Part shown: piece by piece, positions 36,436 to 48,169 of the stretch
How positions within the stretch are numbered: position 1 is the stretch's first letter
Layout of the letters: each line of letters begins with the position of its first letter
Source of the DNA: Phoenix dactylifera
Taxonomy: Eukaryota; Streptophyta; Magnoliopsida; Arecales; Arecaceae
DNA: 64,000 nt
Assembly: GCF_009389715.1 (NCBI RefSeq)
Contig: NW_024067681.1
Location: forward strand, 1,322,001 to 1,386,000
Direction: 5' to 3'
Translations under genes and position numbers: made by a program
The notes under the pieces: model-generated
Database searches by the model: none
The model's input: the letters and a program-made list of their open reading frames with translations, nothing else
What the model was told of the DNA's origin: nothing

Positions 36436-37332
36436 TGTTGTGGTTCAAATCTGGCCCGAGGGTGACCACGTCGGAGGAGTCGAGGTAGCTTGAAACCAGT
36501 TCCTGCACGACGGTGTACCTGCACAAAGCCTCACCGGTGTTTCCGGTGAGGGTCCTCCGACGATCAAATTAGAGTGAGATTTTGTTGGTCCAGCTAAAAG
36601 TCCCTTAGGTGTTACCTGACGGGGCTATTTATAGTCTCTGTGGAGAGGCCCAGGTAGCGGAGGTATTGCCCGTCCTCATCATGAGAAGGGATGGCTCTAA
36701 GTTAGATGGCGCGCAGCTAAAGCTTGCTGGTAGCGTGTGGTGCCGTCCGTTCTTGGGAACGGTAAGGTGTTGACAGTCGTAGCAGGATATGGTCGGAGTA
36801 GCATGGTGCTGTCTTTGGCTGTCGTGGGCCAGCAAGCAAAGCATGACATGGCGGTGTCGCTATGTATGGCCACGTAGAAGGGTGTGGGCACGCATATGGG
36901 TGCGGCCATTGGCAGGGCCGAGCTTGTTGAGAAGTCGCATCATGCATTTGGTGAGGATGACCTAACGGATGCTAAGGTTAGTCTAACATCCCGAGTTTCG
37001 AGGTGTGCTCGGTAGAGCGCCCTGAGCTCAAGGGTTGGGGCGTATCATTGGAGAGGGCGCCCCGAGCTCGGTTGGGGTAAGTCGGCAAATACAGGAGGTG
37101 CCCCAAACTTGGTCGGGCGAGTCGGCGAATATAGGAGGCGCCCCGAACTTGGTCGGACGAATCGGCGAATATAGGATGCGCTTCAAACTTGATTGGGCGA
37201 GTCGGCGAATATCCGAGGTCAAGCTGGTTTTGGGCCGGACCGAAGTTCCGTCTGGCTAGCGTTGGTATCTATTGGGCCGAAATTGGGTGGCCCTTTGGTT
37301 GTGGGCAGGACGATCTATTTCGCCTCCCATCA
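36436..37332. mobile_element. solo LTR
   Basis: An 897-bp insertion starting TGTTGTGGTTC and ending CCTCCCATCA (TG...CA), flanked by a perfect 5-bp TSD ACCCG (36431-36435 and 37333-37337). The orthologous site in copy 2 (about 50106) is empty, so it arrived after the segmental duplication. No internal region, so it probably arose by LTR-LTR recombination. It contains a tandem array of 40-bp units at 37054-37213. Confidence 0.85.
37054..37213. repeat. 40-bp tandem repeat, about 4 units, inside the solo LTR
   Basis: Units starting near 37054, 37094, 37134 and 37174 share gcgccccgaacttggtcgg and gagtcggcgaatata. Tandem units of this kind are common in plant LTR U3 regions. Confidence 0.8.
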
Positions 37333-37809
37333 ACCCGCTTAATTTGTTCAACAGCTCGCCTAGGTACACGAGGTTAGCGAGCACGAGGGTGGACTAAGAT
37401 AATGGGGCCATGCCAAACCATAGACGGTTGAATCTACCTTAGACATTGTTAGCAGGGCTACTTAGGTAATTATCTAGAATTCCTCCCTCAAACAAAAGAA
37501 AACTAATCTATTGCTCTTAGAACATGGCAAGGGAAAAAAAAACTAGGATCCCGAACCTAATCTATTCATCCATCAAGGAATAAATCTTTTAGCTCATGAG
37601 AATGAGGGCGATGCAAATAGAAAGAAATGGAATCAAAATTCTAAAAAGACCAATCAACCTAAGTTGCGCAACTGACGAGAGGAGATGGTGGGAGTGTTGG
37701 AGGTTGAGATTGAGGAGGGGCACAATGGTTTTATACTTATGGTACTAGTTGAAGGGCACTGGGTCCTAGCAATATTGTTAGTCATAGTACACCAGCTCCC
37801 TATATACAT

Positions 37810-38676
37810 GCACCCCTCGTGTCGATGACATCCCTCCAGTCATCTCCGATCTCCCTCCCTTTCTTTCTCGTTAGTCTTTTTCCTCTTCTCCGGCGCCCAC
37901 CTACCGACCCAAAGCCCTGATCGATCTCCTCCTCCCTCCTCTTCGACGCAAGCTCCGCCTTCGCCCGAGGTGTTTTCTCCTCCTCCCTCCTTTCCGGCGT
38001 TGACCGACCGGCCTTCAAGCCTCGATCGAGCTTCGCCTCCGTCCGAGGATCTACTACATAGTGCTCGAATTTACAAAAATGAGCAGCGACTAACCCTTGT
38101 CGTTCTTAGCATCCCTCAGATGACTCTTCCCTCGGATCATTCTTTCCACATTTTTCTTATCTCATGGCATCATCAAAGGCTTCAATATCACTCGTAGGTC
38201 CAATGAATAGATATGCTATTATGCTATTAATTTTTTTTTTTTCTAATTTCAAATAGACAGAGACTCTGATTTTAAGGTGACAATTGGGGAAGTCCCCGTC
38301 AGAACAAATTGGGTGCAAGTGTTTCTCGGAACGCCCCCATCATGCGTTAAAGTGGGTGCAAGTTTTTTCTCCCTGGAAAATGATGTGAGGAGACTAGGAG
38401 CTTATGGACAACTAGGAAGACTTTGACTCTCTTTTTTTTTTTTTTGATGGAAATTAAGAAGACTTTGACTCAAGACTTCCATGATTAGGAGCTTATGCCC
38501 ACTGACCACTCATGATTCTGTTTTGATTTGTTTTATTGCCTGGTTGGTAGTGAAGATGACAAAACAGTTTCTCCATGGTATCCATGTGTTCCCTGCATTA
38601 CGGTGTACCGCCGCTTTTGCTCAATTGATGGGAAGGACTTTGACATTTTCCAAGTCTTTTCCGATATTGGTAGGCT

Positions 38677-38773
<97 letters not shown>

Positions 38774-38779
38774 TGGCAG
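37810..38779. other. copy-1-specific stretch, no gene recognised
   Basis: Absent from copy 2. 37800-38040 is C/T-rich (5'-UTR-like composition) with overlapping frames on both strands but no family signature. 38481-38680 has a short open frame that could be an upstream exon of the CACTA relic that follows. Confidence 0.3.
38682..38771. repeat. (AT)n microsatellite
   Basis: About 90 bp of uninterrupted TA dinucleotide, lying in what would be an intron of the CACTA TNPA-like relic. It accounts for the repetitive YI frames on both strands. Confidence 0.95.
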
Positions 38780-40351
38780 ACATATTCTAATGTTAGTAGA
38801 GCTGCACGAGCATCTCAAGCAGTTTCTCACACTTCAGGTACGAAGAGTTATGCGAGATGTAGAGATAAATTCGTAAGTTTTTTTCAAACTTTTTAAAACT
38901 CTACTAACATATAACACGTATTATGATATATAATTTGCCAATATGCACTTTGTGTGTGTAAATAGAAGAGCATAGGAGGAAACTTGGTGAGGTAGAGTTC
39001 TATAGGATGACTCACACTCACCGAGATGACAGCTTTGTCCTGGAGGAGTCGAGAGATATAGTTATATGTATTCATCTTTGATTTGTTTAAAATTTTTTTC
39101 ATTAGTTTTACCCTTTTTTAAATATTAATGTGATTGTTTTTTTTAGAGATATATAGGATAGGACTATATTTTTTATTTCAGAGCGCGTCGAGGGGTCATC
39201 ATCATCCGGAGCAACCAGTCGTGTCGAAGCTCAGGTCTTTGCCAAATTGATGGGTCCAGAACGTTATGGTCGAGTGAGAGGTTATGACGTTGGAGTTACT
39301 CCCACTCAGTTGTCTGCAGTGAGCCGATATATCCAACATGCCAGACAAAATAGTAGCACTGCAGAGATTTGTAGTCTGAAGACAGAGATAAAGCAGATAA
39401 GGCAGAGCCATAAGACAGAGATAGAGGAGATAAGGCAGAGCCATGAGTTAAAGATACAATCTTTGTAGGATCAGCTTGATCAGATTTCATCTTTATTGCA
39501 GAGATTTGCCCCTCCGGTAAATAACTAAATCTATTTGAATATTTTATGTAATTATAACATATTTTTGTACGAGCATAATGACTTTCGTATTCTTACTTTT
39601 TAAAGTTTTTTTTTTCTTATGGGTTGCTGATACTTCATCTACTTGTAGAGGTGATGATGTCATCGATTGCTGATACATCGTAAACTATTTTTTTAGGAAT
39701 TTAATATCTATGTTTTTAATATTTTTGAAGTACAATGCAATCAAATATAAATATTTCGAATGAAAAGCCTTTCTTTGTGATATGACTTTTGTTATTTATG
39801 TGATTGAGATTGTGTATTTGTTGTGTTGGAAAGTAATGTATACAGGTTTAAAAATTATTTTTATATTTCTTTTAAAAAAATAAACACTACTGCCGAGGCT
39901 TTTAAGCGTCGGCAATAAGCAAACCGGCGCGGAACAGGGTGGCCTTTGCCAACGCTTTCAAGCGTCGGCGAAGGCCCTAGCTTGGGCCTACGCTTTTAAG
40001 CGTTGATGAAAGTCCAACACGCTTTGGACTCCGCCAACGCTAATAAGCATCGGTAGAGTCCAAAATGGGCCGACATTAATTAGCGTTGGCGGAGTCCAAA
40101 GCGGGCCGACGCTAAGAAGCATCGGCCTATTTTTTATTTCGGCCGACGCTTATAAGCATTGGCAGACTTCAAAATGGCCGATGTTTAAAAGCGTCGGAAT
40201 CCGTCTATACTGACGTTTTCTAAAAGCATCAGAAAAAAAAATCTCACCATTACCTGCCTGACGCTTTTGTGACGATGCGAGAATTACTAATGCTTATGAG
40301 CGTTGGTAAAGATTTTAAAAAGTGCCGGAAAATATTATTTCTTTTGTAATG
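38780..40351 (+). mobile_element. decayed CACTA 3' half with TNPA/Transposase_24-like exons
   Basis: Exon-like pieces match plant Transposase_24 proteins: 38780-38872 (YSNVSRAARASQAVSHTSGT, like 'N..NR......HT.GSKSF'); about 38970-39060 (KLGEVEFYRMTHTHRDDSFV, like 'ELF..TH.RKDGTFV'); 39182-39468 (KLMGPERYGRVRGYDVGVTP, then a coiled-coil-like KTEIKQIRQSHKTEIEEIRQ); and a last exon near 39626-39672 (VADTSSTCRGDDVID). Then 39884-40330 holds dense palindromic subterminal repeats of the type ccgacgctt..aagcgtcgg. The right end TTTCTTTTGTAATG (40338-40351) is a degenerate CACTACAAGAAA terminus. Same family as 6903-7598. Confidence 0.75.
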
Positions 40352-40356
40352 TGGTC

Positions 40357-40428
<72 letters not shown>
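40357..40428. repeat. (TA)n(TG)n compound microsatellite
   Basis: About 25 bp of TA repeat followed by about 45 bp of TG repeat and a short GA run. The site in copy 2 (about 59683) has only a few TA units, so it expanded after the duplication. Confidence 0.9.
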
Positions 40429-40429
<1 letters not shown>

Positions 40430-41465
40430 AGAATTGGAATGATGGGTCGGATTGATGGATCAAATTACTTTTTGCCGCTTTTCTGTGCCCCTTTATTACC
40501 TATCAGGCCCATACATTGGTTGACAGTTAATCCGTGAACTACCCTGTTAGTAACTGTAGTATTCTCCCTTTTTTTTACCATTTTAATGTCAACTTACATA
40601 TCGATATTGTGAATTATTTCTCCAATAAGTATGTCGATTAAGCCTGCAGAAAACTGCAATCCATATCAATCCATATTTTAGGCTTCTACACCATCGCTTC
40701 ACCTTCACCTCTTATAGCTGCAAACTATGTTCTAATATTGTGTACTCTGTACTATATATTGGTAGTCATGAACATGATGTTTTGAAAATTGTGTATCAAT
40801 TTATTTAAAAGTATGTACTAGTTTACTAGATGACTATTTTGCTTGAAGTGTATCATTCAGCTAGTTGTATGTACCAATAAAAGTATGTTTTGAAATTATA
40901 TATCAATTTACCTAAAGGTATATATTGTATTATTGCTAGGTGTATATCAAAGAGGTTTATAATATATATCCAAAAGTCGATAAATGCATGTGACCTAGCT
41001 ATGTAGTAGTATGTACGGGTAAATATGATGTTCTAAAAATTATGTATCAGTTTATTTAGAGATGTGTATTGAGTTATTAGATAACTAATTTGTGTAAGTG
41101 TATATAATTGATTGTGTACTGTATACTAATGAACATCATGTTTTAAAAACTGTATATCAATTTATCTAAAGGTGTGTATTAATTTGCTAGATAATTAATT
41201 TATTTGCTGTATATTATCTAACTATGTAGTATATATATATAGAGTATGTTTTGAAAATAAGGAAGAAAAAGAATATCATATTTTTTTTAATCATAGAACC
41301 GATGATTTCATTAGTAAAAAGAGTTTTTGGCTTTTAGATTTTTTTTTCTTTGAGATGTTTTCTGGGAGAAACATGTAAAATAAAAAGCCATTTTTTTTTC
41401 TGGTCCATTTTTCTGGTCAAAAATCCCTTCCCTTATTGTACGCTCATTTTGCTTCGGTTGACTTT

Positions 41466-41897
41466 TTTTTTTTTTTTTTGGCTAAAAACGGGTTTTCATA
41501 CAGTACGTGTACGAATACACCCAATAAAGTCAAAAAAGACTAACTCACGGAGAGCCAGTGGCAGCTCCCCCTCCCCCACCCAAAAAGTGTATCCTGAATG
41601 ATGAGCCGCGAAGGCAGCCACCCAGTCGGCTGCCCCATTAGCTTCTCTGAATACATGTTTGGCCTGGATAGCCACCCCAACCCCACACATCGTCCCTATA
41701 TCCCGAACCAAGGGATGGTCTGAGCCCCCACCCCTCAGCTCCTCCTGGATCCAACTGATAACTATGGCTGAGTCGCCCTCCAAGACAATCGCGCCAGCCT
41801 GCAGTACCTGCCTCGCATATCGAAGACCCGCCCAGGCGGCTCGTAGCTCTGCCCCGGGAACCGACGTACCGAAAAACTGACAGCCTCTTGCTGCCAC
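41466..41897 (-). mobile_element. 5'-truncated LINE with RNase H domain
   Basis: A 432-bp insertion with a perfect 15-bp TSD GCTTCGGTTGACTTT (41451-41465 and 41898-41912). The minus-strand frame carries an RVT_3-type RNase H end: GAELRAAWAGLRYARQVL, VLEGDSAIVISWIQ, HPLVRDI and FREANGAADWVAAFAAHHSG. An A tail of about 20 nt follows at 41466-41480. It is absent at the matching site of copy 2 (about 60845), so it inserted after the duplication. It lies about 240 bp upstream of the UGT pseudogene start, in reverse orientation. Confidence 0.9.
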
Positions 41898-41993
41898 GCT
41901 TCGGTTGACTTTGTGCCGTGACTTGTGCCACAAATTAAGTATGGAAGGCACTTAGAATGGCCATTTTCCAGTGATTTGCTGACCTATGGTTCC

Positions 41994-42003
41994 AATAAAT
42001 AAG
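41994..42003 (+). promoter_or_regulatory. possible TATA-like element of UGT copy 1
   Basis: AATAAATAAG lies 136 bp upstream of the ATG at 42139. It is conserved in copy 2 as AATAAATAAATAAC (62875-62888) although flanking bases differ. Weak evidence. Confidence 0.25.
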
Positions 42004-42138
42004 TGGCTACGAGCCGGCAGTCTCTCGCATTCCACTCCTGGCAGAGACTGGTTTTAGCTCCATAACCCATCTCTGCGCCAATCAATCCTTCTCTCACCTT
42101 TCCTCCGATTTCCACCCTCCTCGCCCTACCTCTATCTC

Positions 42139-43565
42139 ATGGCTCAAGAAGAAGGCCCTCTGCGCGTGTACATCCTTCCCTTCATATGCCCCGGCCACAT
42201 GATCCCCCTCCTCGACTTGGCCACCCTCCTGGCCCTCCGCGGCGTCGCCGTCACCATCATCACCACCCCAGCCAACGAGCCCCTTATCCTCCCCACCCTC
42301 CACCGCTCCGCCTCCCTTCCCCACCCCATCCGTCTCCTCCTCCTCCCCTTCCCCTCCTCCGTCCACCACCTCCTCCCCCAGGACGGCCAAGAAAACCTCG
42401 CCTCCATCTCCTCCTCCAGCTTCCATGGCCTCTATGACGCGACCTTCGCTCTCCACCTCCCCCTTCTTGACCTCCTCCGCCGATGTTGCCCGAGAACTCG
42501 GCATCCCTCGCCTCGTCTTCCATGTCTCCGGCCTCTTCTCTCTCACAGTCCACGACACCATCCACCTCCAATCTCCCCACCTCAGCGTCTCATCCGATTC
42601 CGAACCCTTCCTCGTCTCCGGCCTCCCACACCGCGTGGAGCTCATCAAGTCCGAGCTCCCGGAGACCTTCCTCCTTCCGCAGTCACTTGACACGAAGAGA
42701 GATGCCGAGAAGAACAGCTTCGGCATCATCGTCAACACCTTCTTCGATCTCGAGCCAGAATATGCTGAGATTTACATGAAAGAACCGGGCCGAAGAACGT
42801 GGCTGATCGGCCCGGTGTCCCTCGTCCACAAGGACAAGAACGACCTGAGCAACCGAGGTCAGGATCCCGACGCGGATCCCGCCCTGTTGCTAAGCTGGCT
42901 GGACACAAAGCCAGCCAGCTCCGTGTTATACGTCTGCTTCGGAAGCCTCTGCGAGTTTGGCGATGATCAATTAAATGAGATCGGCGCCGGGCTCGAGGCT
43001 TCCGGCCACCCATTCATATGGGTGGTGAGGAGGAATCCGGGGGAGAGCTTGTCACCACGAATTGAAGAGATCAAGAAGAGGGTGGGGGTAAGGGGAATAA
43101 TAGTCCATGGATGGGCTCCGCAGGTGGTAGTACTGGGCCACCCAGCGGTTGGAGGATTCATGACTCATTGCGGGTGGAACTCGACGCTGGAGGCGGTGTG
43201 TGCAGGGGTGGCGATGGTTGCATGGCCGCTGTTCTACGAGCAGTTCATAAATCAGAGGCTAATCACGGATGTGCTCAAGATCGGGGTGAGGGTGCCGGGG
43301 GTGGGAGGGAACATGTTGCTAATGGGATGGAAGAATGACGTAGTGAAGGCGCAGGAGGTCGCGGGGGCGCTGGAGAGGGTGATGGGGAAAGGGGAGGAGG
43401 CGGAGGGGATGCGGAGAAGGGCGAGAGAGTTTGGAAAGAAGGCGAGGTTGGCGATGGAGGAAGGGGGGGTCATCGCACGGGGACTTGGACCGGTTGATAG
43501 ATGAGCTGATGGCATGCCGGGAGGACAAGGGGAAGAAGGCAGAGGTGGTCTCTAGTGATGTTTGA
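42139..43565 (+). pseudogene. family-1 UDP-glycosyltransferase pseudogene (UGT73-like), copy 1
   Basis: Intronless UGT with two frame breaks. The N-terminal part (42139-42480) has the acceptor-side catalytic His in FICPGH (residue 20). A 50-bp deletion at 42481/42482, relative to copy 2, removes the segment holding LISDSIFSWS, including the probable catalytic-dyad Asp, and shifts the frame. The rest reads on through NSFGIIVNTFFDLEPEYAEI and a complete 44-residue PSPG sugar-donor box (43112-43243: WAPQVVVLGHP, GGFMTHCGWNSTLE, WPLFYEQ) ending in Gln, as in UDP-glucose users. A 7-base G run at 43463-43469 then shifts the frame again; in the other frame the normal C-terminus (DLDRLIDELMACREDKGKK) continues to a stop at 43565. 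Family role: transfer of a sugar from UDP-sugar to small lipophilic acceptors. Group-D/UGT73 placement rests on motif style only. Confidence 0.9.
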
Positions 43566-43812
43566 TTGGCGAATCTTTTACAAGTATGATGTTCCTAATT
43601 GCTATTCCTCGGAGTCCCGAGTTCTTGGTGATTTATAGATCAAGTAACTAGAGTATGAAATGAAAGGAAAGAGAAATTGGCCTAGAAAGACACCTTTAAT
43701 GGCATGGTATCGTAGGGGTTGGAGAAGTAACTAGAGTATGAACCTTTAACTGTTAACTGGCTAGTTAACAGTTACCACCATTAGGAATATGAAGGAATGA
43801 TAACACACCCAG

Positions 43813-44636
43813 GATCTGATACACTTGCTGCGGGCCACGGTGCGGAGCCCTAGGCTTGCGGAGGAGGGGATTCTTAGGGCATACCTGGCTTACCACATCT
43901 GGTTGGACCGGAATGCTCGACTGTTCGAGGGCAGGAGGCTCTCGGCGAGGATGGTGGTAGAGAGAGATGTGCTTCAGGCCGAGAAGGTCTTTTCTTATAC
44001 TGTCGTGTCTTCACTTGGGATGACTAGGGACATCTGGGGTACCCACAGTGCTGTTTTAGCGCCCAGGTTTGCCGTTGTTTCTTGGATACCCCCACCCCTT
44101 GGTTATCTTAAAGTAAATTTTGATGGCAGTGTGGTAACGGGCAGGAGGTCGGAAGGGGTCGGATTTGTTATCCGAGACTATTTTGGGAGTTTGGTGGCAG
44201 CGGGAGGCCGGGGCTCGACTGGTCTCACGGTTGCTGGGGCAGTGCTGTGGGCAGCTTGGGCGGGCATATCCTATGCGAGGCGGGTGCTCGGGGCCGGCCG
44301 GGTGTACCTTGAGGGGGATTCCTCCATAGTCATAGATTGGATCCGGAGTGCTGATAGGTATGGAGATGGGCATCCGCTCATTCGGGAGACTCGCAGATTG
44401 GCGATGGAGATAGACGAGTTTTAGGCCGTACACATTTTCCGGGAGGCGAACAGGGCTGCAGACTGGGTCACCTCCTATGTTGCACGACACTCCGGGGAGT
44501 TCCACTGGACATCCACAGTGGAGCTACCGCCACATTTGCATCTTTTGCTTTCTTCTAATTTGGCAGGATGTACTCACGTTAGAGCTATATGAATTACCGT
44601 TTTAACCAAAATAAATAAATAAATAAATAAATAAAA
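43813..44636 (+). mobile_element. 5'-truncated LINE with RNase H domain
   Basis: An 824-bp insertion with a 13-bp TSD ATAACACACCCAG (43800-43812 and 44637-44649). The plus-strand frame (43825-44424) encodes the end of the reverse-transcriptase ORF and an RNase H domain: LAYHIWLDRNARLFEG, LKVNFDGSV (catalytic Asp), WAAWAGISYARRVL, YLEGDSSIVIDWI and HPLIRE. A TAG at 44422-44424 interrupts it before the FREANRAADWVTSYVARHSG segment, so it is inactive. It ends in an (AATA)n tail at 44610-44636. Same superfamily as 41466-41897. Confidence 0.9.
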
Positions 44637-44858
44637 ATAACACACCCAGAATATAGGAGTATTGGAATGGAGGTAATTATTATGCATGACAATAATGCTC
44701 CATGTGGCACAAATCAATAAGAACAAGTATTAATAATGAGCATTGGCACCTATTTTACGACTACAAACAATGTGGGGAAAATGGTAGCGCTGCCCAAAAT
44801 ATAAAAATGGAAGGATGGTAATTGCCATGCATTATGCTAGTAGCTCATGCAATACAAA

Positions 44859-45250
44859 CACTACAAGAAAAAATTAAAAATTCGGTAGTTTTAAAGTAAT
44901 TTGCCAACGCTTATAAGTATTACAAGAAGATGCCCTGACGTTATAAAAAGCATCAAAGAAGTGTCGGCATTGCAAGTATGAAAAATAAAATTACAATGCT
45001 TACTGTTTGCATCATTTTTTTTTAGCGAGCAACAGTTTTAACAATTGCTAACTAACGATGCATTTTAAAAGGTCATGAGGTTAAGCTGCTTTCTGACCTA
45101 CATTGTGGCCCATCATTAACGACACATTTAATGATCGCTAAGGAGCAACATTTTTAAGCATTGTTACTGGCTTTTTTGATGGTTCTTTAAAGCATTGTTA
45201 TCGGCGAAAAAATAAAATTTTGGTATGATTTTCCTTGATTTTACCAATTT
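44859..45250 (+). mobile_element. CACTA 5'-end fragment
   Basis: Begins CACTACAAGAAAAAATT, the terminus matching the right ends at 7598 and 40351. About 350 bp of degenerate subterminal repeats follow (gcattgttatcggcg, aacgatgcattttaaaa, cattaacgacacatttaatg). No internal coding region follows, so it is a remnant. Confidence 0.65.
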
Positions 45251-46683
45251 TTGGCCCATGTTAGGCATAAAAACGAAAAAAGTGATGAATGAAGATGGAG
45301 GGAATTATACCTGATTTGGCTTGGACTTGGGTTACAAAATCAATGAGTCTCTCTTTCTCGATTTTTTTTCCACAAAACCCACCATTCCATTCACTATTTT
45401 TGAAGAAAAGACAGGAGAATGGTATCCCTTGTCCTGTGTCTTTGGTCAAGGATGGCCCAAACTGACTCGAATTGAGCAGTACCAGTTTAGTTCAGGTCAT
45501 TTTGCATGAGCTCCAAACTATAAGTCAAGTTAACCCAGTTCCGTATTGGTTCGGCTTGGTACACCCCCAACTGGGCGATTTAGGTCAGTTTGGCAATTCA
45601 TGCTTGGAACAGAAATCCAATGCAATCAACCAACCATTGACAAAACATTTAATTTTAATCAAAACAACCATGTCATAAACCATTTGATTTAGGTTCTAAG
45701 AATAATTAAAATTGGTATTGACCGTCAAGCATAGGGTTATGAGGTTGTTATTTGGAAAGTGGCTGAACTTCTTGACTGTTTGTGCAAAATGTATATGGCA
45801 TTGGCATTAAACTATAAATAACTAAATTTACGCTTTCTAAATTATGAAACTATGTAATTGATATGTATAATTGCAATGTATATAGGGTGGAAAGTAAGGA
45901 GATTAGACTAGTATTCTGGACGATTCAACAGCTTGAACCATTTGGGTTGAACTAGAGTCGATCCATCTGAATGGAAAGGTCAAAAAGAAAATGTCAACAT
46001 ATCCATGTACGTATATCACGATCTTCTATGCACTTCTGGGTCAGGTTGGTTCAACATGGGGGTCAACTCAAACCCACCCAATCCCAACAACTAGTTTTCT
46101 ATTTTTCGGAACCAGAATTAGCCTGATTAATGTTGGAAGCAAACTAAATATTGGGTTGGTTCTTGGGTTATCCAAAAACAAAATAAAAATAAATTCTAGT
46201 GTAATAATTTATTGATTCTTTTCAAGAAAATCCATCCAGAACAAGTAATGGACAATATAAATCAACAAACAATCTATCAAACAGTAACATCCAATAATAT
46301 ATTCAAAGAACATATATACCATGTCACAATCATGATTAGAACAACCAATCATCCTATTTAACAAAACACAAGTTAACATAAACTTTGAGTCAGGATTTAA
46401 TGGACTATGAGGTAATATATACTATATAAGAAATTTTAGATATTATATTGTAAGCTTAATGTATAATATTATACAATATAGATTGGTTTCGTTCAGGGTC
46501 GATCAAGTTAGCTGATGTCTTGACCTGAATTCGAGTTGATCCAATTGAGTTTTTTGACATGAGAACTAGAACCAAACCAACATGTGCTAAAACCCAAACC
46601 AAAGTGACCCAAGGAGGTTGATTTGGTTTGTTTTTTGGGTTGTTTTGTAACTATGAGCACTCGTACTTCTCTCTGATGCCACA
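45251..46683. other. gene-free stretch
   Basis: AT-rich with no recognised coding sequence. It may be the decayed internal part of the minus-strand Copia element whose LTR follows, but no gag or pol motif is visible. Confidence 0.35.
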
Positions 46684-47167
46684 TGGTGTTTCTATTAAAA
46701 CAGAAGGATCTCTAGTATTTGAAACCGGTCTTGAAGCGTGAATTAATACTGTCTTTAAGTGAATTTTACCTTCACTATATTGCTGTTGGTGATCCAGCAA
46801 ATTCGCTCCAGGATACAACAAAACCGAAATAGAATCCTAGCCAGCAAAACTAGGATTCCCCATAACAACTGAATGAAAGATTTTGTAGAAGAAGTGAAGT
46901 TAATCTGTGAAGGACATTGGCTATTTATAACTCTGAACTAAACTCTGAACCAACACAACTATTGGATCAAAACATAATTGCTCGTGCAATTATTTTGTGC
47001 AAAACAGATAAAAACTGCCAAGTGCCAATCTTTGATTAATATAATATTGGCTTTTCCTCCACAAATTCCCACCAAAAAATTACTTTAACATGTGTAGGAT
47101 ATGAATGCCTATAAAGCTATTTAAAAGACTCTACACAAGCAATGTGGGACTAAAATCCCTCTCAACA
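46684..47167 (-). mobile_element. Copia-type LTR with adjacent primer-binding site
   Basis: On the minus strand the segment begins TGTTGAGAGGGATTTTAGTC and ends in CA at 46684. It carries a TATAAATAG motif (from + strand ctatttata near 46920). Just beyond its end, CTCTGATGCCA (46671-46681) is a near match to the complement of the initiator-Met tRNA binding site TGGTATCAGAG. This orders it as a 5' LTR plus PBS on the minus strand, 484 bp. The downstream LTR was not found. Confidence 0.65.
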
Positions 47168-48169
47168 TTACCAACTATCAAAAGGAAGGAGACTTCCAAC
47201 AGTTTGTTTCTTCTAATAGCACCATTGCCATTGCCACTGAGGTGAGAAGGTTTGTCAACCGTAGGGGCATAGTTGTTAGATGACGACAAGGCCAAATCTA
47301 ATGACAGCCAAGTTTGCGGAAAGAGGAGGACCTAAGGCTGTATATGGTGGAAATCATGACGGCGCAGTCAAATCTCTTACTTTTTCCTCTTTCTTCTTCA
47401 TCGTATATATTTTGTTGGTGCCAAGAGCAAGATTCCATCTCCTCCTCTTTTTCCTTTTCTTCATTTTCTTGAGGCAAGGCCACATTTAGGGCATAGGAAA
47501 GTGAGGTGAGCTATTGGAAACTAGGATGAGGAAGAGAGTGACTAGGTTAAGATACAACTAGTTGGGAGAAGATAGAACAGGTTGCAAGAAAGTACCAAAG
47601 GGCCAGTCCAACCATGGGTTAAGCATGATTGAACCGGGAAGTCATGACAAACAACCGCAATGGGTTGGTCTGGTCCATCATGTTCAGAACATTGTTTAGA
47701 CACTCAGAAATTCAAAGGTGGGGGGGCTGCAAATGAAAATCTAAGCATCAAGATTTTGTCTCCTAGGTGGAAAATGCTTATAAACAAAAAACCATAGCAT
47801 TTGGATACCACTTTCCTGTGCATCAAATAGTTCCAAATTAATGGAGGATGGAGAGCGTGAAAAGAGAGAAAGGGTAAGGATTGGTGCTAAGAGAGAGGAG
47901 GAGGAAGGACAACATGCTATCAACTTTAGACATGGTGGAGAAAAGGATGGGAGTGTTGATTCATATGGAGAGATGGGTGGGTTGGTGATATTGGAGTGGT
48001 GATGGACGAAGATACTATAGTAGTGAGGAGTGGTGGTAGAGAAATGGGCAAAACTTGCTTCTGGTGGTGGTGAACGGCAAAGTAAGAGGTTAATAGAGAA
48101 AAAAACAGGGTCAAAGATTTATTTTTTGTTTTTTTCTGTTTTTTATTAGCGTGTGTCGGCAAAGTGGGG

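Larger units (their letters stand above)
32109..43565. repeat. segmental duplication, copy 1
   Basis: Direct-orientation duplicate of 47532-64000. Matching blocks: 32109-32942 with 47532-48170 plus 49027-49236; 35552-36435 with 49237 to about 50106; 37333 to about 37809 with about 50107-50474 plus 59268-59344; 40352-41465 with about 59670-60840; 41898-43565 with 60841-60899 plus 62837-64000. The left breakpoint lies inside intron 1 of the gene at 29794-34180. The present/absent segments are each explained by an insertion in one copy, except 32943-35551 (exons 2 and 3 of that gene), which is missing from copy 2. Confidence 0.85.

Noticed and set aside
37054-37213. Regular 40-bp repeats resembling a CRISPR array
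   Set aside because: No distinct spacers, the units are contiguous, and they lie inside a plant solo LTR.
38481-38876. 131-codon frame with a long YI repeat
   Set aside because: The repeat is translated (AT)n microsatellite.
42094-42738. Long minus-strand frames opposite the UGT genes (also 62823-63691)
   Set aside because: Gly/Glu/Arg-rich antisense shadows caused by the C/G-biased codons of the sense strand.
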